A stretch of DNA of 29,643 nt, taken from positions 12,001 through 41,643 of the forward strand of contig DHCD01000070.1 in assembly GCA_002398105.1 (NCBI GenBank). The letters run 5' to 3'. The notes below the pieces were generated by a model that worked only from the letters and a program-made list of their open reading frames with translations, made no database searches and had not been told where the DNA came from. This DNA comes from Syntrophomonas sp. UBA4911 (GTDB lineage: Bacteria > Bacillota > Syntrophomonadia > Syntrophomonadales > Syntrophomonadaceae). A program made the position numbers and the translations under genes. Of the stretch, positions 21,965 to 29,520 are shown in pieces. Numbering within the stretch: the first letter of the stretch is position 1; each line of letters begins with the position of its first letter.

Positions 21965-23038
21965 TTATTTATCCAGCTTAACTTTGAAGGTCTTAATTTC
22001 AGCTTGACCCGTCTCGCTGCGGGGCAACCTCAATAATTCCAGCTTAACCGTCTGGCCGATTTTCTTGCTGAATATCAATTCCTGCAGCTGGGATGCGGTT
22101 TCGATTTTTACCCCATCCAACTGGGTTATTATATCATAAGGCCTGATACCTGCTTTATAAGCCGGACCGCCTTGGGTCGGCTCCACCACTACCCCGCTTT
22201 TGGCCGGGAGATTGAAATAACGCGCCTCGTCCTGGCTGATTTCACCAACTATCTTTATCCCCAACAGGGGGCGTAAAACCTTGCCATGTTTTTTAATATC
22301 CTCTATTACCGTTTTCACCTGGTTGGAAGGAATAGAAAATCCCATGCCTTCAAAGCCTTCGGCTGCTATTTTGACTGTATTGATACCTATCAATTGACCA
22401 TCCAGGTTTACCAGGGCGCCTCCGCTGTTGCCCGGATTAATGGCGGCATCAGTCTGTATAAGGCGGGAGGTAAACCCCTCTTCCGTGGTCAGCAAACGGT
22501 TTAAACCGCTTACGATACCAGCCGTAACCGAGCGGGCAAATCTTAAGCCCAGGGGATTGCCGATAGCTACAACCTCCTGTCCTACTACCAGCTGCTCGGA
22601 GTCACCAAACTGTACCGGCGTCACCTTCCGGCTCACTTGTATCTTAATCAGAGCCAGATCAGTGCGGGGATCAGTTCCGATGATTTCAGCCTCTTTTTCC
22701 GTACCGTCAGCCAGGGTTACTATCAGGCGCTGGGCCCCTGCCACCACATGGTTATTGCTGACAATATAGCCATCATGGTCTATAATTACTCCCGAGCCGG
22801 TTTTCTCAATACTGCGTTGATTGAAGAGATCGTCATCCCGGCTCAGGTTGGTTATTCCTACCACGGATGGGCTGACGGCCGCGGCCACTTTACTTATCAT
22901 GCCATTTACCGCCGCTTTTTCTTCCCCTACCATGGGTTTACTTGACGGTGGCTCATAATTGAATATTGCTATGGCGCTTAACCCAATAGCGAAGAAAAGC
23001 AAAAAGCATAGAATGCCCCTGACTGCCTGCCTGTTCAC
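21965..23038 (-). CDS. HtrA/DegP-type membrane-anchored serine protease with PDZ domain
   Basis: A 357-residue S1C protease. Hydrophobic residues 8-27 form a signal anchor, placing the enzyme outside the membrane. The trypsin-like triad is His97 (SNNHVV), Asp127 (TDLALIK) and Ser205 (GNSGGAL). A single PDZ domain covers about residues 255-350 (LLGIKIVGE, then GPAYKAGIRPYDIITQLDG). HtrA proteins degrade or refold damaged exported proteins under stress. The start is GTG at 23036-23038 with AAGGAGG six bases ahead. TATAAT on the minus strand (23112-23117) and a 29-base inverted repeat (23066-23094) lie in its leader, so it appears separately transcribed and possibly regulated. It could equally be named degP, htrA or htrB. 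Confidence 0.93.
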   Translation of the reverse strand: MNRQAVRGILCFLLFFAIGLSAIAIFNYEPPSSKPMVGEEKAAVNGMISKVAAAVSPSVVGITNLSRDDDLFNQRSIEKTGSGVIIDHDGYIVSNNHVVAGAQRLIVTLADGTEKEAEIIGTDPRTDLALIKIQVSRKVTPVQFGDSEQLVVGQEVVAIGNPLGLRFARSVTAGIVSGLNRLLTTEEGFTSRLIQTDAAINPGNSGGALVNLDGQLIGINTVKIAAEGFEGMGFSIPSNQVKTVIEDIKKHGKVLRPLLGIKIVGEISQDEARYFNLPAKSGVVVEPTQGGPAYKAGIRPYDIITQLDGVKIETASQLQELIFSKKIGQTVKLELLRLPRSETGQAEIKTFKVKLDK

Positions 23039-23065
23039 ATTATTCCTCCTTGACCCTTTATTTTT

Positions 23066-23094
23066 AAAATATGATTAGGAAGCAGTCATATTTT
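23066..23094. promoter_or_regulatory. Perfect 9-bp inverted repeat in the htrA leader
   Basis: AAAATATGA (23066-23074) and TCATATTTT (23086-23094) flank 11 bases, between the -10 box at 23112 and the ribosome binding site. It could be an operator or an AU-rich RNA hairpin near the start codon. It is not the CIRCE sequence. Confidence 0.45.
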
Positions 23095-23111
23095 CTATCG
23101 CTTGGTTCTTT

Positions 23112-23117
23112 ATTATA
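23112..23117 (-). promoter_or_regulatory. Probable -10 box of the htrA gene
   Basis: The minus strand reads CAGTATAATAAAG, with TATAAT 74 bases before the GTG start. The -35 region is weak (TTTATA at 17 bases) and touches the murA terminator tail. Confidence 0.4.
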
Positions 23118-23134
23118 CTGTTAAATATCTTCCA

Positions 23135-23183
23135 TATAAAAAAGACCGCTTGCGTAGCCCATACTCTTAAGCAAGCGGCCTTT
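23135..23183 (-). terminator. Intrinsic terminator of murA
   Basis: A 13-bp stem with one mismatch (23141-23153 with 23171-23183, core CCGCTTGC/GCAAGCGG) starts 18 bases after the murA stop. TTTTTT follows on the minus strand. Confidence 0.9.
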
Positions 23184-23200
23184 AAGCTCTATTTTCTGTT

Positions 23201-24454
23201 TTACTGTTCTTTAACCTTGGCACCGAGGTCGCGCAGCTTACTGGCTATATTTTCATACCCTCGAAAGATATGAATGGCATCCTCAATTATGGTTTCACCC
23301 CGGGCTACCAGGCCGGCCAGTACCAGCGCGGCGCCGGCCCGCAAATCAGTAGCCTTTACCCTGGCTCCATAAAGGGTAGGAACCCCCTCTACCACTGCCG
23401 TATGTCCTTCTACTTTTATATGGGCGCCCATACGCTTGAGTTCATCGACTATCTGAAAACGGTTTTCAAAGACGTTCTCCACTATTACACTGGATCCCTG
23501 CCCCAATGATAACAAGGCCATCATCTGGGACTGCATGTCCGTAGGAAAACCGGGGTAGGGCAGAGTTTTAATATCAACCGGCAGTATCTTTTGGCCCGCC
23601 CTGACCAGAATTCCCCCATCGGTTTCGCTGACCTGGGCCCCGGTTTCCTGGAGCTTGGCCACAATAGGATGTAAATGGGTGGGGATCACATTCTCCACCA
23701 ATACTTCGCCTCCGGAAACAGCCGCCCCTACCATGTAGGTGCCGGCTTCAATCCGATCCGGTATAATGGCGTAGCGGCAAGCCTTAAACCGCTCTACCCC
23801 TTCAATCTTTATGACGTCGGTACCGGCTCCCCTGATTCTTCCCCCCATGGAGTTCAAAAAGTTTGCCAGATCGACTATTTCAGGCTCTTTAGCCGCATTT
23901 TCAATTATGCTTAAGCCCGGGGTTTTGGCTGCCATCATCATTATGTTTTCAGTAGCGCCTACACTGGGAAAATCCAGATAAATCCGGGCTCCCTTTGCGT
24001 TTGCGGCCCGGGCAAATATATAGCCGTGCTCAATAACCACTTCCGCCCCCAGAGCCTGGATTCCTTTGATATGCAGGTCCATCGGTCGTGAGCCAATATC
24101 ACAACCACCAGGCAGAGAAACCGTAGCCTCTTTTAAACATCCCAGCATCGCCCCCAGAAAAAGGTTGGAGGCCCGCAGCAATTTACTCAGTTCATAGCAA
24201 GTGTGACTCTTGACCCCGCCCGAGGCCGGACAAATAGAAAGGCTACCGTCCTCGTTCCAATGCGTATCCACGTTTACGCCGTTAAGTATCTCTATCATTA
24301 CTTCAACATCACGAATCCGGGGCAGATTATCCAGTATAGTTTCGCCGTCAGCCATAATACTGGCAGCCATTACAACCAGTCCGGCATTTTTGGCGCCGCT
24401 GGCCCGTACCCGTCCGTAAAGGGGATTTCCTCCGTCAATTATCAATGTATCCAT
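23201..24454 (-). CDS. murA: UDP-N-acetylglucosamine 1-carboxyvinyltransferase
   Basis: MurA (417 residues) adds enolpyruvate from PEP to UDP-GlcNAc, the first committed step of peptidoglycan synthesis. Family signatures are MDTLIIDGGNPLYGRVRASGAKN in two parts, with the catalytic Lys22 of GAKN, and Cys118 in LPGGCDIGSRPMDLH. Cys118 is the residue modified by fosfomycin, so the enzyme should be of the sensitive type. The two inverse alpha-beta domains fill the normal length. The start is either ATG 24452-24454 or TTG 24455-24457. The AAGAGGTG site lies in the last codons of the preceding peptidase gene, so translation is coupled. A terminator follows. Confidence 0.95.
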   Translation of the reverse strand: MDTLIIDGGNPLYGRVRASGAKNAGLVVMAASIMADGETILDNLPRIRDVEVMIEILNGVNVDTHWNEDGSLSICPASGGVKSHTCYELSKLLRASNLFLGAMLGCLKEATVSLPGGCDIGSRPMDLHIKGIQALGAEVVIEHGYIFARAANAKGARIYLDFPSVGATENIMMMAAKTPGLSIIENAAKEPEIVDLANFLNSMGGRIRGAGTDVIKIEGVERFKACRYAIIPDRIEAGTYMVGAAVSGGEVLVENVIPTHLHPIVAKLQETGAQVSETDGGILVRAGQKILPVDIKTLPYPGFPTDMQSQMMALLSLGQGSSVIVENVFENRFQIVDELKRMGAHIKVEGHTAVVEGVPTLYGARVKATDLRAGAALVLAGLVARGETIIEDAIHIFRGYENIASKLRDLGAKVKEQ

Positions 24455-24460
24455 CAAGAT

Positions 24461-25315
24461 TTACACCTCTTGTTTAACATCTTGTGTTATATGCTGATAA
24501 AAATTATTTTCCCATTCAGTATAGGATATAGCCAAAACATTTTCGATAGCCTGTTCCAGGCTTTGGCCCTGTCCCAATTGCCGGGTAATGGCAAACAGGC
24601 TCTTCTCTCCGTAATTATAGGCAATATACTCTGCTGCCTGTAAAGATTCCCAATAGGCAATGGATTGATCCAACTCGTCAAAATGTTTGCCTAATTGTTT
24701 CAGCTGGTAGTACTCAAAGTCCTTACCCTCCGCAAAAGGGCTGGAAAATTCAAAACCGGTTATCTTTTTTTCAATATACTGAGCCATACCTTCCGTCCAC
24801 CAGCGATTATAATTGCCCCGGCTCATTTCGTCAACCATTAGATGGGCAAATTCGTGTACCATGGGTCCCTCCCGGGCAAAGTAAAGCCGCATATCATCTT
24901 CCGGCAACCACTCCCGGGGCGACAAAATCCGGATGGAGCCTGCCCAGTATACGCCCATGGCATTGGCATCTTTATCCCAGCCGAAGCTCTTGGACAGACT
25001 GCTGCTGTCCGGATAGACGACCAGCACCGTCCGGCAGGACGGTTCCCGGTCGAAAGCAGCGCTTACCGAATCATACGCCTCTTCAGCCACATCAGCAATA
25101 AGTTTCACATAGGGCTTATCGACAGAAGTATATTTAATATCATAATGTTCGCTCTGATAGTAGTCGAAATCAGCCGTCTTTAAATTTATTTCCTGTCCCA
25201 CCATGAAACGCATCACAGACTGGCTGTTCCTGCTTACCAGCAATGCCGCCACCAGAATCAGTATAAGGACCAGCCCCAGGTTTTTAGCTGAAGCCGCGGT
25301 TTTAATCCCCAACAT
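24461..25315 (-). CDS. Membrane-anchored gluzincin metallopeptidase (peptidase MA-like)
   Basis: A 284-residue protein with one N-terminal transmembrane segment (residues 12-28) and the rest outside the membrane. The zinc site is HEFAH at 154-158, with a downstream glutamate ligand Glu175 in WWTEGMAQYIE. This HExxH-x16-E pattern is that of gluzincins, and the spacing and the TEGMAxY motif match the peptidase MA-like family. The C-terminal 80 residues are helical, with a WESLQAAEYIAYNYG repeat-like region seen in the same family. The substrate is unknown. It lies between trxB and murA, seven bases from murA, so it is probably co-expressed with envelope synthesis. ATG start with GGGGAGAG ahead. 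Confidence 0.8.
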   Translation of the reverse strand: MLGIKTAASAKNLGLVLILILVAALLVSRNSQSVMRFMVGQEINLKTADFDYYQSEHYDIKYTSVDKPYVKLIADVAEEAYDSVSAAFDREPSCRTVLVVYPDSSSLSKSFGWDKDANAMGVYWAGSIRILSPREWLPEDDMRLYFAREGPMVHEFAHLMVDEMSRGNYNRWWTEGMAQYIEKKITGFEFSSPFAEGKDFEYYQLKQLGKHFDELDQSIAYWESLQAAEYIAYNYGEKSLFAITRQLGQGQSLEQAIENVLAISYTEWENNFYQHITQDVKQEV

Positions 25316-25384
25316 ATATATCTCTCCCCTCTGTCCCCCATTATACTATGGGCGATATTTCGGAGGGGAAAGCAAATAGTGGCT

Positions 25385-26290
25385 CTATTCCTTCAAATAC
25401 TCAGTAACGGCTATTCCTGCCAGAGCTCCGTCACCAACCGCAGTAGCTACCTGCCTGGCGGTTTTGCACCTGATGTCTCCGGCCGCAAAGATCCCGGGCA
25501 CTGATGTAGCCATATGCTCATCTGTGACTATGTAGCCGTCTTCAGTTGCCAGCAGTCCTTCAATAAAATCAGCCGCCGCCACCAGCCCGATGCTGACAAA
25601 CAGCCCTTCTGCCTGCAGGCTCTCTTCGGCCCCACTGTTTACATCCTGCAGGATAACATTCTGCATCATGCCATTGCCAGCAATCCGCTTAACCACCTGA
25701 TTTAGCTTCAATTCAATCCTGTCACTGGCAAGCATCTTATCAACCGCAGTCTGGTTGGCTCTGAAGCAATCCCGGCGATGGATCAGGTAAACCCGGGAAG
25801 CTATATCTGCCAGATAGAGCGCTTCTTTCACCGCCGAGTCCCCCCCCCCTACCACTGCGACCGGAACGTTATGAAAAAAAGCTCCATCACAGGTAGCGCA
25901 GTAAGATACACCGCGGCCCAGAAATTCTTTTTCCCCTTCAACTTCCAATTCCCGCCGTCTGGCTCCTACGGTAATGATAACAGAGCGAGCCAGATATTCA
26001 CCCTGACTGGTGACGACCCTTTTGCCTCCCGGTGATTCTTCAATACCGGTTACTTCTTCTATTCTCAATTCAGTTCCAAAACGCTGCGCCTGCTTCAGGA
26101 AGTTTTCCATCAAATCGGCCCCGTTTATGCCAAAGGGGAAACCCGGATAATTATCAATCTGGTCGGTCTGTCCGGCATTTCCACCCGGCATGGCGGATTC
26201 CAGAACCAAAGTCTTAAGCTTGGCTCTGCCGGTATAGATAGCAGCGGTAAGGCCAGCTGGTCCACCACCAATGATTATTACATCATACAC
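25385..26290 (-). CDS. trxB: Thioredoxin reductase
   Basis: A 301-residue low-molecular-weight thioredoxin reductase, which transfers electrons from NADPH through FAD and a disulfide to thioredoxin. FAD motif DVIIIGGGPAGLTAA at the N-terminus, redox centre Cys131-Ala-Thr-Cys134 in SYCATCDGAFF, NAD(P)H motif VAVVGGGDSAVKEALYL, and the terminal FAD contact IFAAGDIRCKTARQVATAVGDG. After the nucleotide motif it has IHRRDCFRA, the basic pattern seen in NADPH-type enzymes. The start is GTG with AGGAG eight bases ahead. It heads a tight trio with the metallopeptidase and murA. No thioredoxin gene is adjacent. No promoter is obvious in the 69 bases ahead, which are mostly the terminator of the preceding gene. 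Confidence 0.95.
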   Translation of the reverse strand: MYDVIIIGGGPAGLTAAIYTGRAKLKTLVLESAMPGGNAGQTDQIDNYPGFPFGINGADLMENFLKQAQRFGTELRIEEVTGIEESPGGKRVVTSQGEYLARSVIITVGARRRELEVEGEKEFLGRGVSYCATCDGAFFHNVPVAVVGGGDSAVKEALYLADIASRVYLIHRRDCFRANQTAVDKMLASDRIELKLNQVVKRIAGNGMMQNVILQDVNSGAEESLQAEGLFVSIGLVAAADFIEGLLATEDGYIVTDEHMATSVPGIFAAGDIRCKTARQVATAVGDGALAGIAVTEYLKE

Positions 26291-26320
26291 AGACTATTCT
26301 CCTTTCATGCCAAAAATAAC

Positions 26321-26351
26321 AAAAAAACCCTGACACTGCCGGTCAGGGTTT
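26321..26351 (-). terminator. Intrinsic terminator after the M23 peptidase gene
   Basis: A 10-bp stem AAACCCTGAC/GTCAGGGTTT with a 7-base loop begins nine bases after the stop, followed on the minus strand by seven T. Because trxB starts only about 30 bases further on, partial read-through may feed trxB. Confidence 0.88.
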
Positions 26352-26359
26352 AGCATTAT

Positions 26360-27700
26360 TTAGCGCAGGCTATTAAGGGGATTAGTGAAAGAGCCGTTAA
26401 CCAGCACCTCGAAATGCAAGTGAGGTCCGGAACTTCTACCGGTTGAGCCTACGGCTGCAATCGTCTCGCCTTTGCTTACCTTCTGTCCGGTAGATACGTT
26501 TACGGTACTGCAATGGGCATAACGGGTAATAATTCCATTTCCGTGATTAACTATAACGAAATTGCCATATCCGCCCTTATAGCCCACAAAACTGACATAC
26601 CCGGAATCGGCCGCTTTGATGGCCTGCCCGATTTTGCCCCCGATATCAAGCCCGGTATGGCTGGTGCCTTTATAATACTGGGTTATGGTACCGTAAACAG
26701 GCCAGCTCAGTGAACCTGATCCACCGCCACGGGAAGCCACCATGGTTACCTGGGTTCCCTTGACTATAACCTTGTTAACCGCCTCTTTCAAAATCTTTTC
26801 TTCAATGATATTGGTTTTTTCTATTATGCCGTTACGTTTGCTCGCTTTATATACTATGTGTTTTTCTCCGTTTTGCCCCTCTGTTTTTACCCTGATACTG
26901 CGGGGAGAGTTCTTGTCTACCAGCACTTCGGTCTGAAATGGTATCTGCTCAATTTTCTCCCCTTCCACCTGGGTGACGACATTTATGTACGGCTTGCTTT
27001 TAACCAGGATCAGCTCCTGCTCTAATTGCAGATTCTCCGTGGTCAGGCGGTTGGCTTTAACTATATCCGCCACATACATGTCATTGCGCCGGGCAATAAG
27101 CCAAAGGTTATCCCCTTCCTTGACTGTATATTTTTCCGGATTGCTGGTCCCGGTACAGATAAGCTCGAAAGCCTTATCTGCCGACATCAGCTTTTTAGCC
27201 GGTATTTTCTGTTCTTTGATACTGACCTTCTCAGCAAAAGATACCTCTACCACCTTTTCCCCTGCTTCCGGATGTCCGTATTCCTTTTTCAGCTTTTCCA
27301 ACAGGTTATTGGCTGATGCCTTACTTTCCACGTAGGCAATAGCCTTGCCATTGACCGTGATGGCGGCGGCAGGAACCTTAAATTCCAGTACTGCAACCAG
27401 TTTTTTCTGAGCCCCATCCAGTGACAAAAGTCCGGAGCGGCTGACAAACCCCCTTTTGCATTCTACCTGGGTGGCCAGTTCCAGCTCCTGGGAGCAGGCT
27501 TTTTCCTTAGCCCTTTCAATTTTATTTATGGCCTTTTCTAAATCAGCCTTATGCTTGATGGCAAATTCCTTTTTACCGTCTATGTAAACCGCATAACCCG
27601 GTGTTCTTATACCAAACAGCCAGGTCAAACTTATAAGCAAAATCGTAATTACAGCCACTGCCGGCAAACAAGTCTTATTCTGTCGTATATAATCTATCAT
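26360..27700 (-). CDS. LysM-G5-M23 cell-wall endopeptidase
   Basis: A 446-residue exported peptidoglycan hydrolase. Residues 12-30 are a signal anchor. A mixed alpha-beta region (about 38-185) follows. LysM is at about 190-233 (YTVKEGDNLWLIARRND) and a G5 domain at about 238-320 (EQIPFQTEVLVDKN, ending GTQVTMVASR). The M23 lysostaphin-type domain is at about 330-446. Its zinc and catalytic residues are His348 and Asp352 (HTGLDIG), His396 (RYAHC), and His427 and His429 (GPHLHFE). The protein is expected to cut peptide cross-bridges. Proteins of this plan occur in spore formers and other Bacillota. The ATG has GGAG seven bases ahead. It begins about 70 bases after scfB with no clear promoter. 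Confidence 0.93.
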   Translation of the reverse strand: MIDYIRQNKTCLPAVAVITILLISLTWLFGIRTPGYAVYIDGKKEFAIKHKADLEKAINKIERAKEKACSQELELATQVECKRGFVSRSGLLSLDGAQKKLVAVLEFKVPAAAITVNGKAIAYVESKASANNLLEKLKKEYGHPEAGEKVVEVSFAEKVSIKEQKIPAKKLMSADKAFELICTGTSNPEKYTVKEGDNLWLIARRNDMYVADIVKANRLTTENLQLEQELILVKSKPYINVVTQVEGEKIEQIPFQTEVLVDKNSPRSIRVKTEGQNGEKHIVYKASKRNGIIEKTNIIEEKILKEAVNKVIVKGTQVTMVASRGGGSGSLSWPVYGTITQYYKGTSHTGLDIGGKIGQAIKAADSGYVSFVGYKGGYGNFVIVNHGNGIITRYAHCSTVNVSTGQKVSKGETIAAVGSTGRSSGPHLHFEVLVNGSFTNPLNSLR

Positions 27701-27750
27701 AATTCTGCTCCATATTTTATTTTTTACTCCGCATTTAATTCTATTTGTTT

Positions 27751-27766
27751 CTACATAATTCCTCCT
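27751..27766 (-). other. Start-stop element (ATG-TAG) after a strong ribosome binding site
   Basis: Directly after the scfB stop the minus strand reads GGAAGGAGGAATTATGTAG, a near-perfect ribosome binding site followed by ATG and immediately TAG. It codes for no peptide beyond Met. It may be a degenerate gene start or a minimal ORF that parks a ribosome between scfB and the M23 gene. Confidence 0.3.
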
Positions 27767-27769
27767 TCC

Positions 27770-29164
27770 TCATCTAATTTTTTGGTTCTTATCCACTCTT
27801 TTGTGCAAATCCTGGTAAATAGCCCCCTCTATGCGCTTTTTATGCATAGTACAGGAGATCTCCGCCGGAACGGCAATATCGCCATTACTGAAAAAATTAT
27901 TGGCATGACACCCTCCGCCGCAAAAGTTCCGAGCCCAGCATTGCCTGCACTGGGCTTTATTCCCCAGATGATTAGTCTGAAAACGGTGCCGTACATTACG
28001 ATCAAGCAAACCGTCGGCTACATTGCCCATACAGAAATTCTTCTCGCCGACAAACTGGTGACAGGGGTAAATATCGCCCTCCGGGGTAACCGCCAGATAG
28101 TCCACCCCCGCCCCGCATCCGCTGCGGCGCTTGGCCAGACACGGTCCCTGTTGGAGATTAAGATTATAATGAAAAAAATGAATATCTTGTCCCCGCTGGT
28201 CATATTCAAGCAGGGTGTCAGTCAGGGTCTCGTATTCCTTAAGCACCCGGGGCAGGTCCTGCTCCCGAATGGCGTAAGGGCTGTCGGCCCCAATGGCAGG
28301 CTCCAAAGAAAGGTTATTAAAGCCAAGGTCGATGATGTGGCGCAAATCCTCGACAAAATCAAGATTATGCCGGGTAAATGTACCTCGGATATAGTAGCTT
28401 ACCGGATTGGCAGCCACCATTTGCCTGATGCGGGGCAACACCAGGGCGTAACTCCCCTCATCATTATTAAGGATACGGTGACGGTCATTAGTCTGAGGCC
28501 TTCCGTCCAGGCTCAAAATTACCGCCATATCATGTTCGATAATAAAGTCTCTTATTTCTTCGTCCAACAGCAAGGCATTGGTGGTAAGAGTAAAATTAAA
28601 ATGCTTGCCGGTTTCCTCTTCCAGTCTGCGCCCATACAAAACCAGACTTTTGACGACTTCAAAATTTAACAGCGGTTCACCCCCGAAGAAATCAACCTCC
28701 AGGTTTTTTACCTGACCACTGTTCCCGATAAGGAAATCGAAGGCTTTTTTACCTATATCAAAGCTCATCAGGGCAGGTTTCATTCCGAAGTTACCCTGCT
28801 GGGCGAAACAATAGCTGCATTTCATGTTACAGGCATGAGCTACATTAAGGCATAATGCCTTTAAGGGCAAAACGGAAAGGTCAAGGGATATTTCTTCTTC
28901 CGCGGTAAAAATTTCTCCTTCCTCATACAACGCCAGTATCTCCCGGGCAACTTCCATGACTTCTGGAGCAGGATGACGACCACTGCAGTCCTCAGTGGCC
29001 AGATAAAAATCCCCCCGATGCTGTATGAGACTATTAATAAAATCGCAGGCCGTTTCATCAAGAACATGAATGGCGCCGCTATTTACATCCAATAATATAG
29101 TGAGTTCTTTCCATTGATACAAATGGATATGGGCGGCAAAATCGTAACTGGCCAGTCGGTACAC
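27770..29164 (-). CDS. scfB: SCIFF peptide radical SAM maturase
   Basis: A 464-residue radical SAM/SPASM enzyme. Cluster motif Cys112-x3-Cys116-x2-Cys119 (CNMKCSYCF), then GGEPLLNF, and a cysteine-rich C-terminal SPASM region with GCGAGVDYLAVTPEGDIYPC, FCMGNV and CRQCWARNFCGGGCHANN. SCIFF maturases (CteB/ScfB type) form Cys-to-Thr thioether (sactionine-type) cross-links in the SCIFF peptide. The N-terminal 100 residues would form the peptide-recognition domain. The start is GTG at 29162-29164, with AAAGGAG six bases ahead. An upstream in-frame ATG would overlap the peptide gene. It follows scfA, separated by a hairpin terminator. SCIFF maturase-peptide pairs are a common feature of Clostridia. 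Confidence 0.95.
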   Translation of the reverse strand: MYRLASYDFAAHIHLYQWKELTILLDVNSGAIHVLDETACDFINSLIQHRGDFYLATEDCSGRHPAPEVMEVAREILALYEEGEIFTAEEEISLDLSVLPLKALCLNVAHACNMKCSYCFAQQGNFGMKPALMSFDIGKKAFDFLIGNSGQVKNLEVDFFGGEPLLNFEVVKSLVLYGRRLEEETGKHFNFTLTTNALLLDEEIRDFIIEHDMAVILSLDGRPQTNDRHRILNNDEGSYALVLPRIRQMVAANPVSYYIRGTFTRHNLDFVEDLRHIIDLGFNNLSLEPAIGADSPYAIREQDLPRVLKEYETLTDTLLEYDQRGQDIHFFHYNLNLQQGPCLAKRRSGCGAGVDYLAVTPEGDIYPCHQFVGEKNFCMGNVADGLLDRNVRHRFQTNHLGNKAQCRQCWARNFCGGGCHANNFFSNGDIAVPAEISCTMHKKRIEGAIYQDLHKRVDKNQKIR

Positions 29165-29193
29165 TTTTTTCTCCTTTCCCGGTGTCAGTGCAT

Positions 29194-29216
29194 AAAAAAA
29201 GGGGCTCTGCCCCCTT
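29194..29216 (-). terminator. Terminator/attenuator between scfA and scfB
   Basis: On the minus strand GGGGC, AGA, GCCCC (29201-29213), extended by AA/TT with a bulge, is followed by TTTTTTT. It starts 13 bases after the scfA stop and ends 30 bases before the scfB start. Read-through would set a high peptide-to-enzyme ratio. Confidence 0.75.
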
Positions 29217-29228
29217 CCTGATGTAAAA

Positions 29229-29369
29229 TTACTGCTTACGGCATACCTGATTGCCAACCGTACAGGAAGTCTTGCAGGCTGACTGGCAAGAAGTAGCACA
29301 TTCACGACAATTAATTTCTCCATCCCGTTTAAGGTTCGCTTTTACCATGGTAACGATATGTTTTTTCAT
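29229..29369 (-). CDS. scfA: SCIFF peptide (six cysteines in forty-five residues)
   Basis: A 46-residue ribosomal peptide too short for usual ORF cut-offs. It begins MKKHIVTMVKANLKRDGEIN, the conserved leader of SCIFF peptides. The core has six cysteines at 21, 24, 28, 32, 36 and 43 and threonines and serines between them (ECATSCQSACKTSCTVGNQ). The maturase scfB directly downstream would cross-link cysteine to threonine. The function of mature SCIFF is not established; its near-universal presence in Clostridia suggests a housekeeping or signalling role. The start ATG has GGGAGG eight bases ahead. A sigma-A type promoter is seen at 29491-29520. Confidence 0.95.
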   Translation of the reverse strand: MKKHIVTMVKANLKRDGEINCRECATSCQSACKTSCTVGNQVCRKQ

Positions 29370-29443
29370 TATTCCAACCTCCCATTTAAACCAGATAGGT
29401 ACACGCTTTAAACACTTCTCTGCCGATCTTTTTTTAATTAACC

Positions 29444-29486
29444 GGGACAGTTAAATAGCCTTAAAAATGGCTTTTATTTCCGTCCC
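29444..29486 (-). other. Hairpin at the 5' end of the scfA transcript
   Basis: Outer arms GGGAC and GTCCC and inner arms AGCC/GGCT with flanking AAAT/ATTT form a long hairpin. It begins within a few bases of the expected transcription start (near 29485). It leaves about 75 unstructured bases before the scfA ribosome binding site. Confidence 0.4.
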
Positions 29487-29490
29487 CTGC

Positions 29491-29520
29491 ATTATATCTT
29501 ATTTGTTTTCTTATTGTAAA
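29491..29520 (-). promoter_or_regulatory. Promoter of scfA-scfB
   Basis: The minus strand has TTTACA (29515-29520), an 18-base spacer and TATAAT (29491-29496). It lies about 122 bases before the scfA ATG. The remaining sequence to the right edge (29521-29643) shows no gene I can support. Confidence 0.65.

Noticed and set aside
27551..28669. 372-codon ORF on the plus strand across the M23 gene start and scfB
   Set aside because: It is antisense to two recognised genes, has no recognisable domain, and spans their intergenic region.
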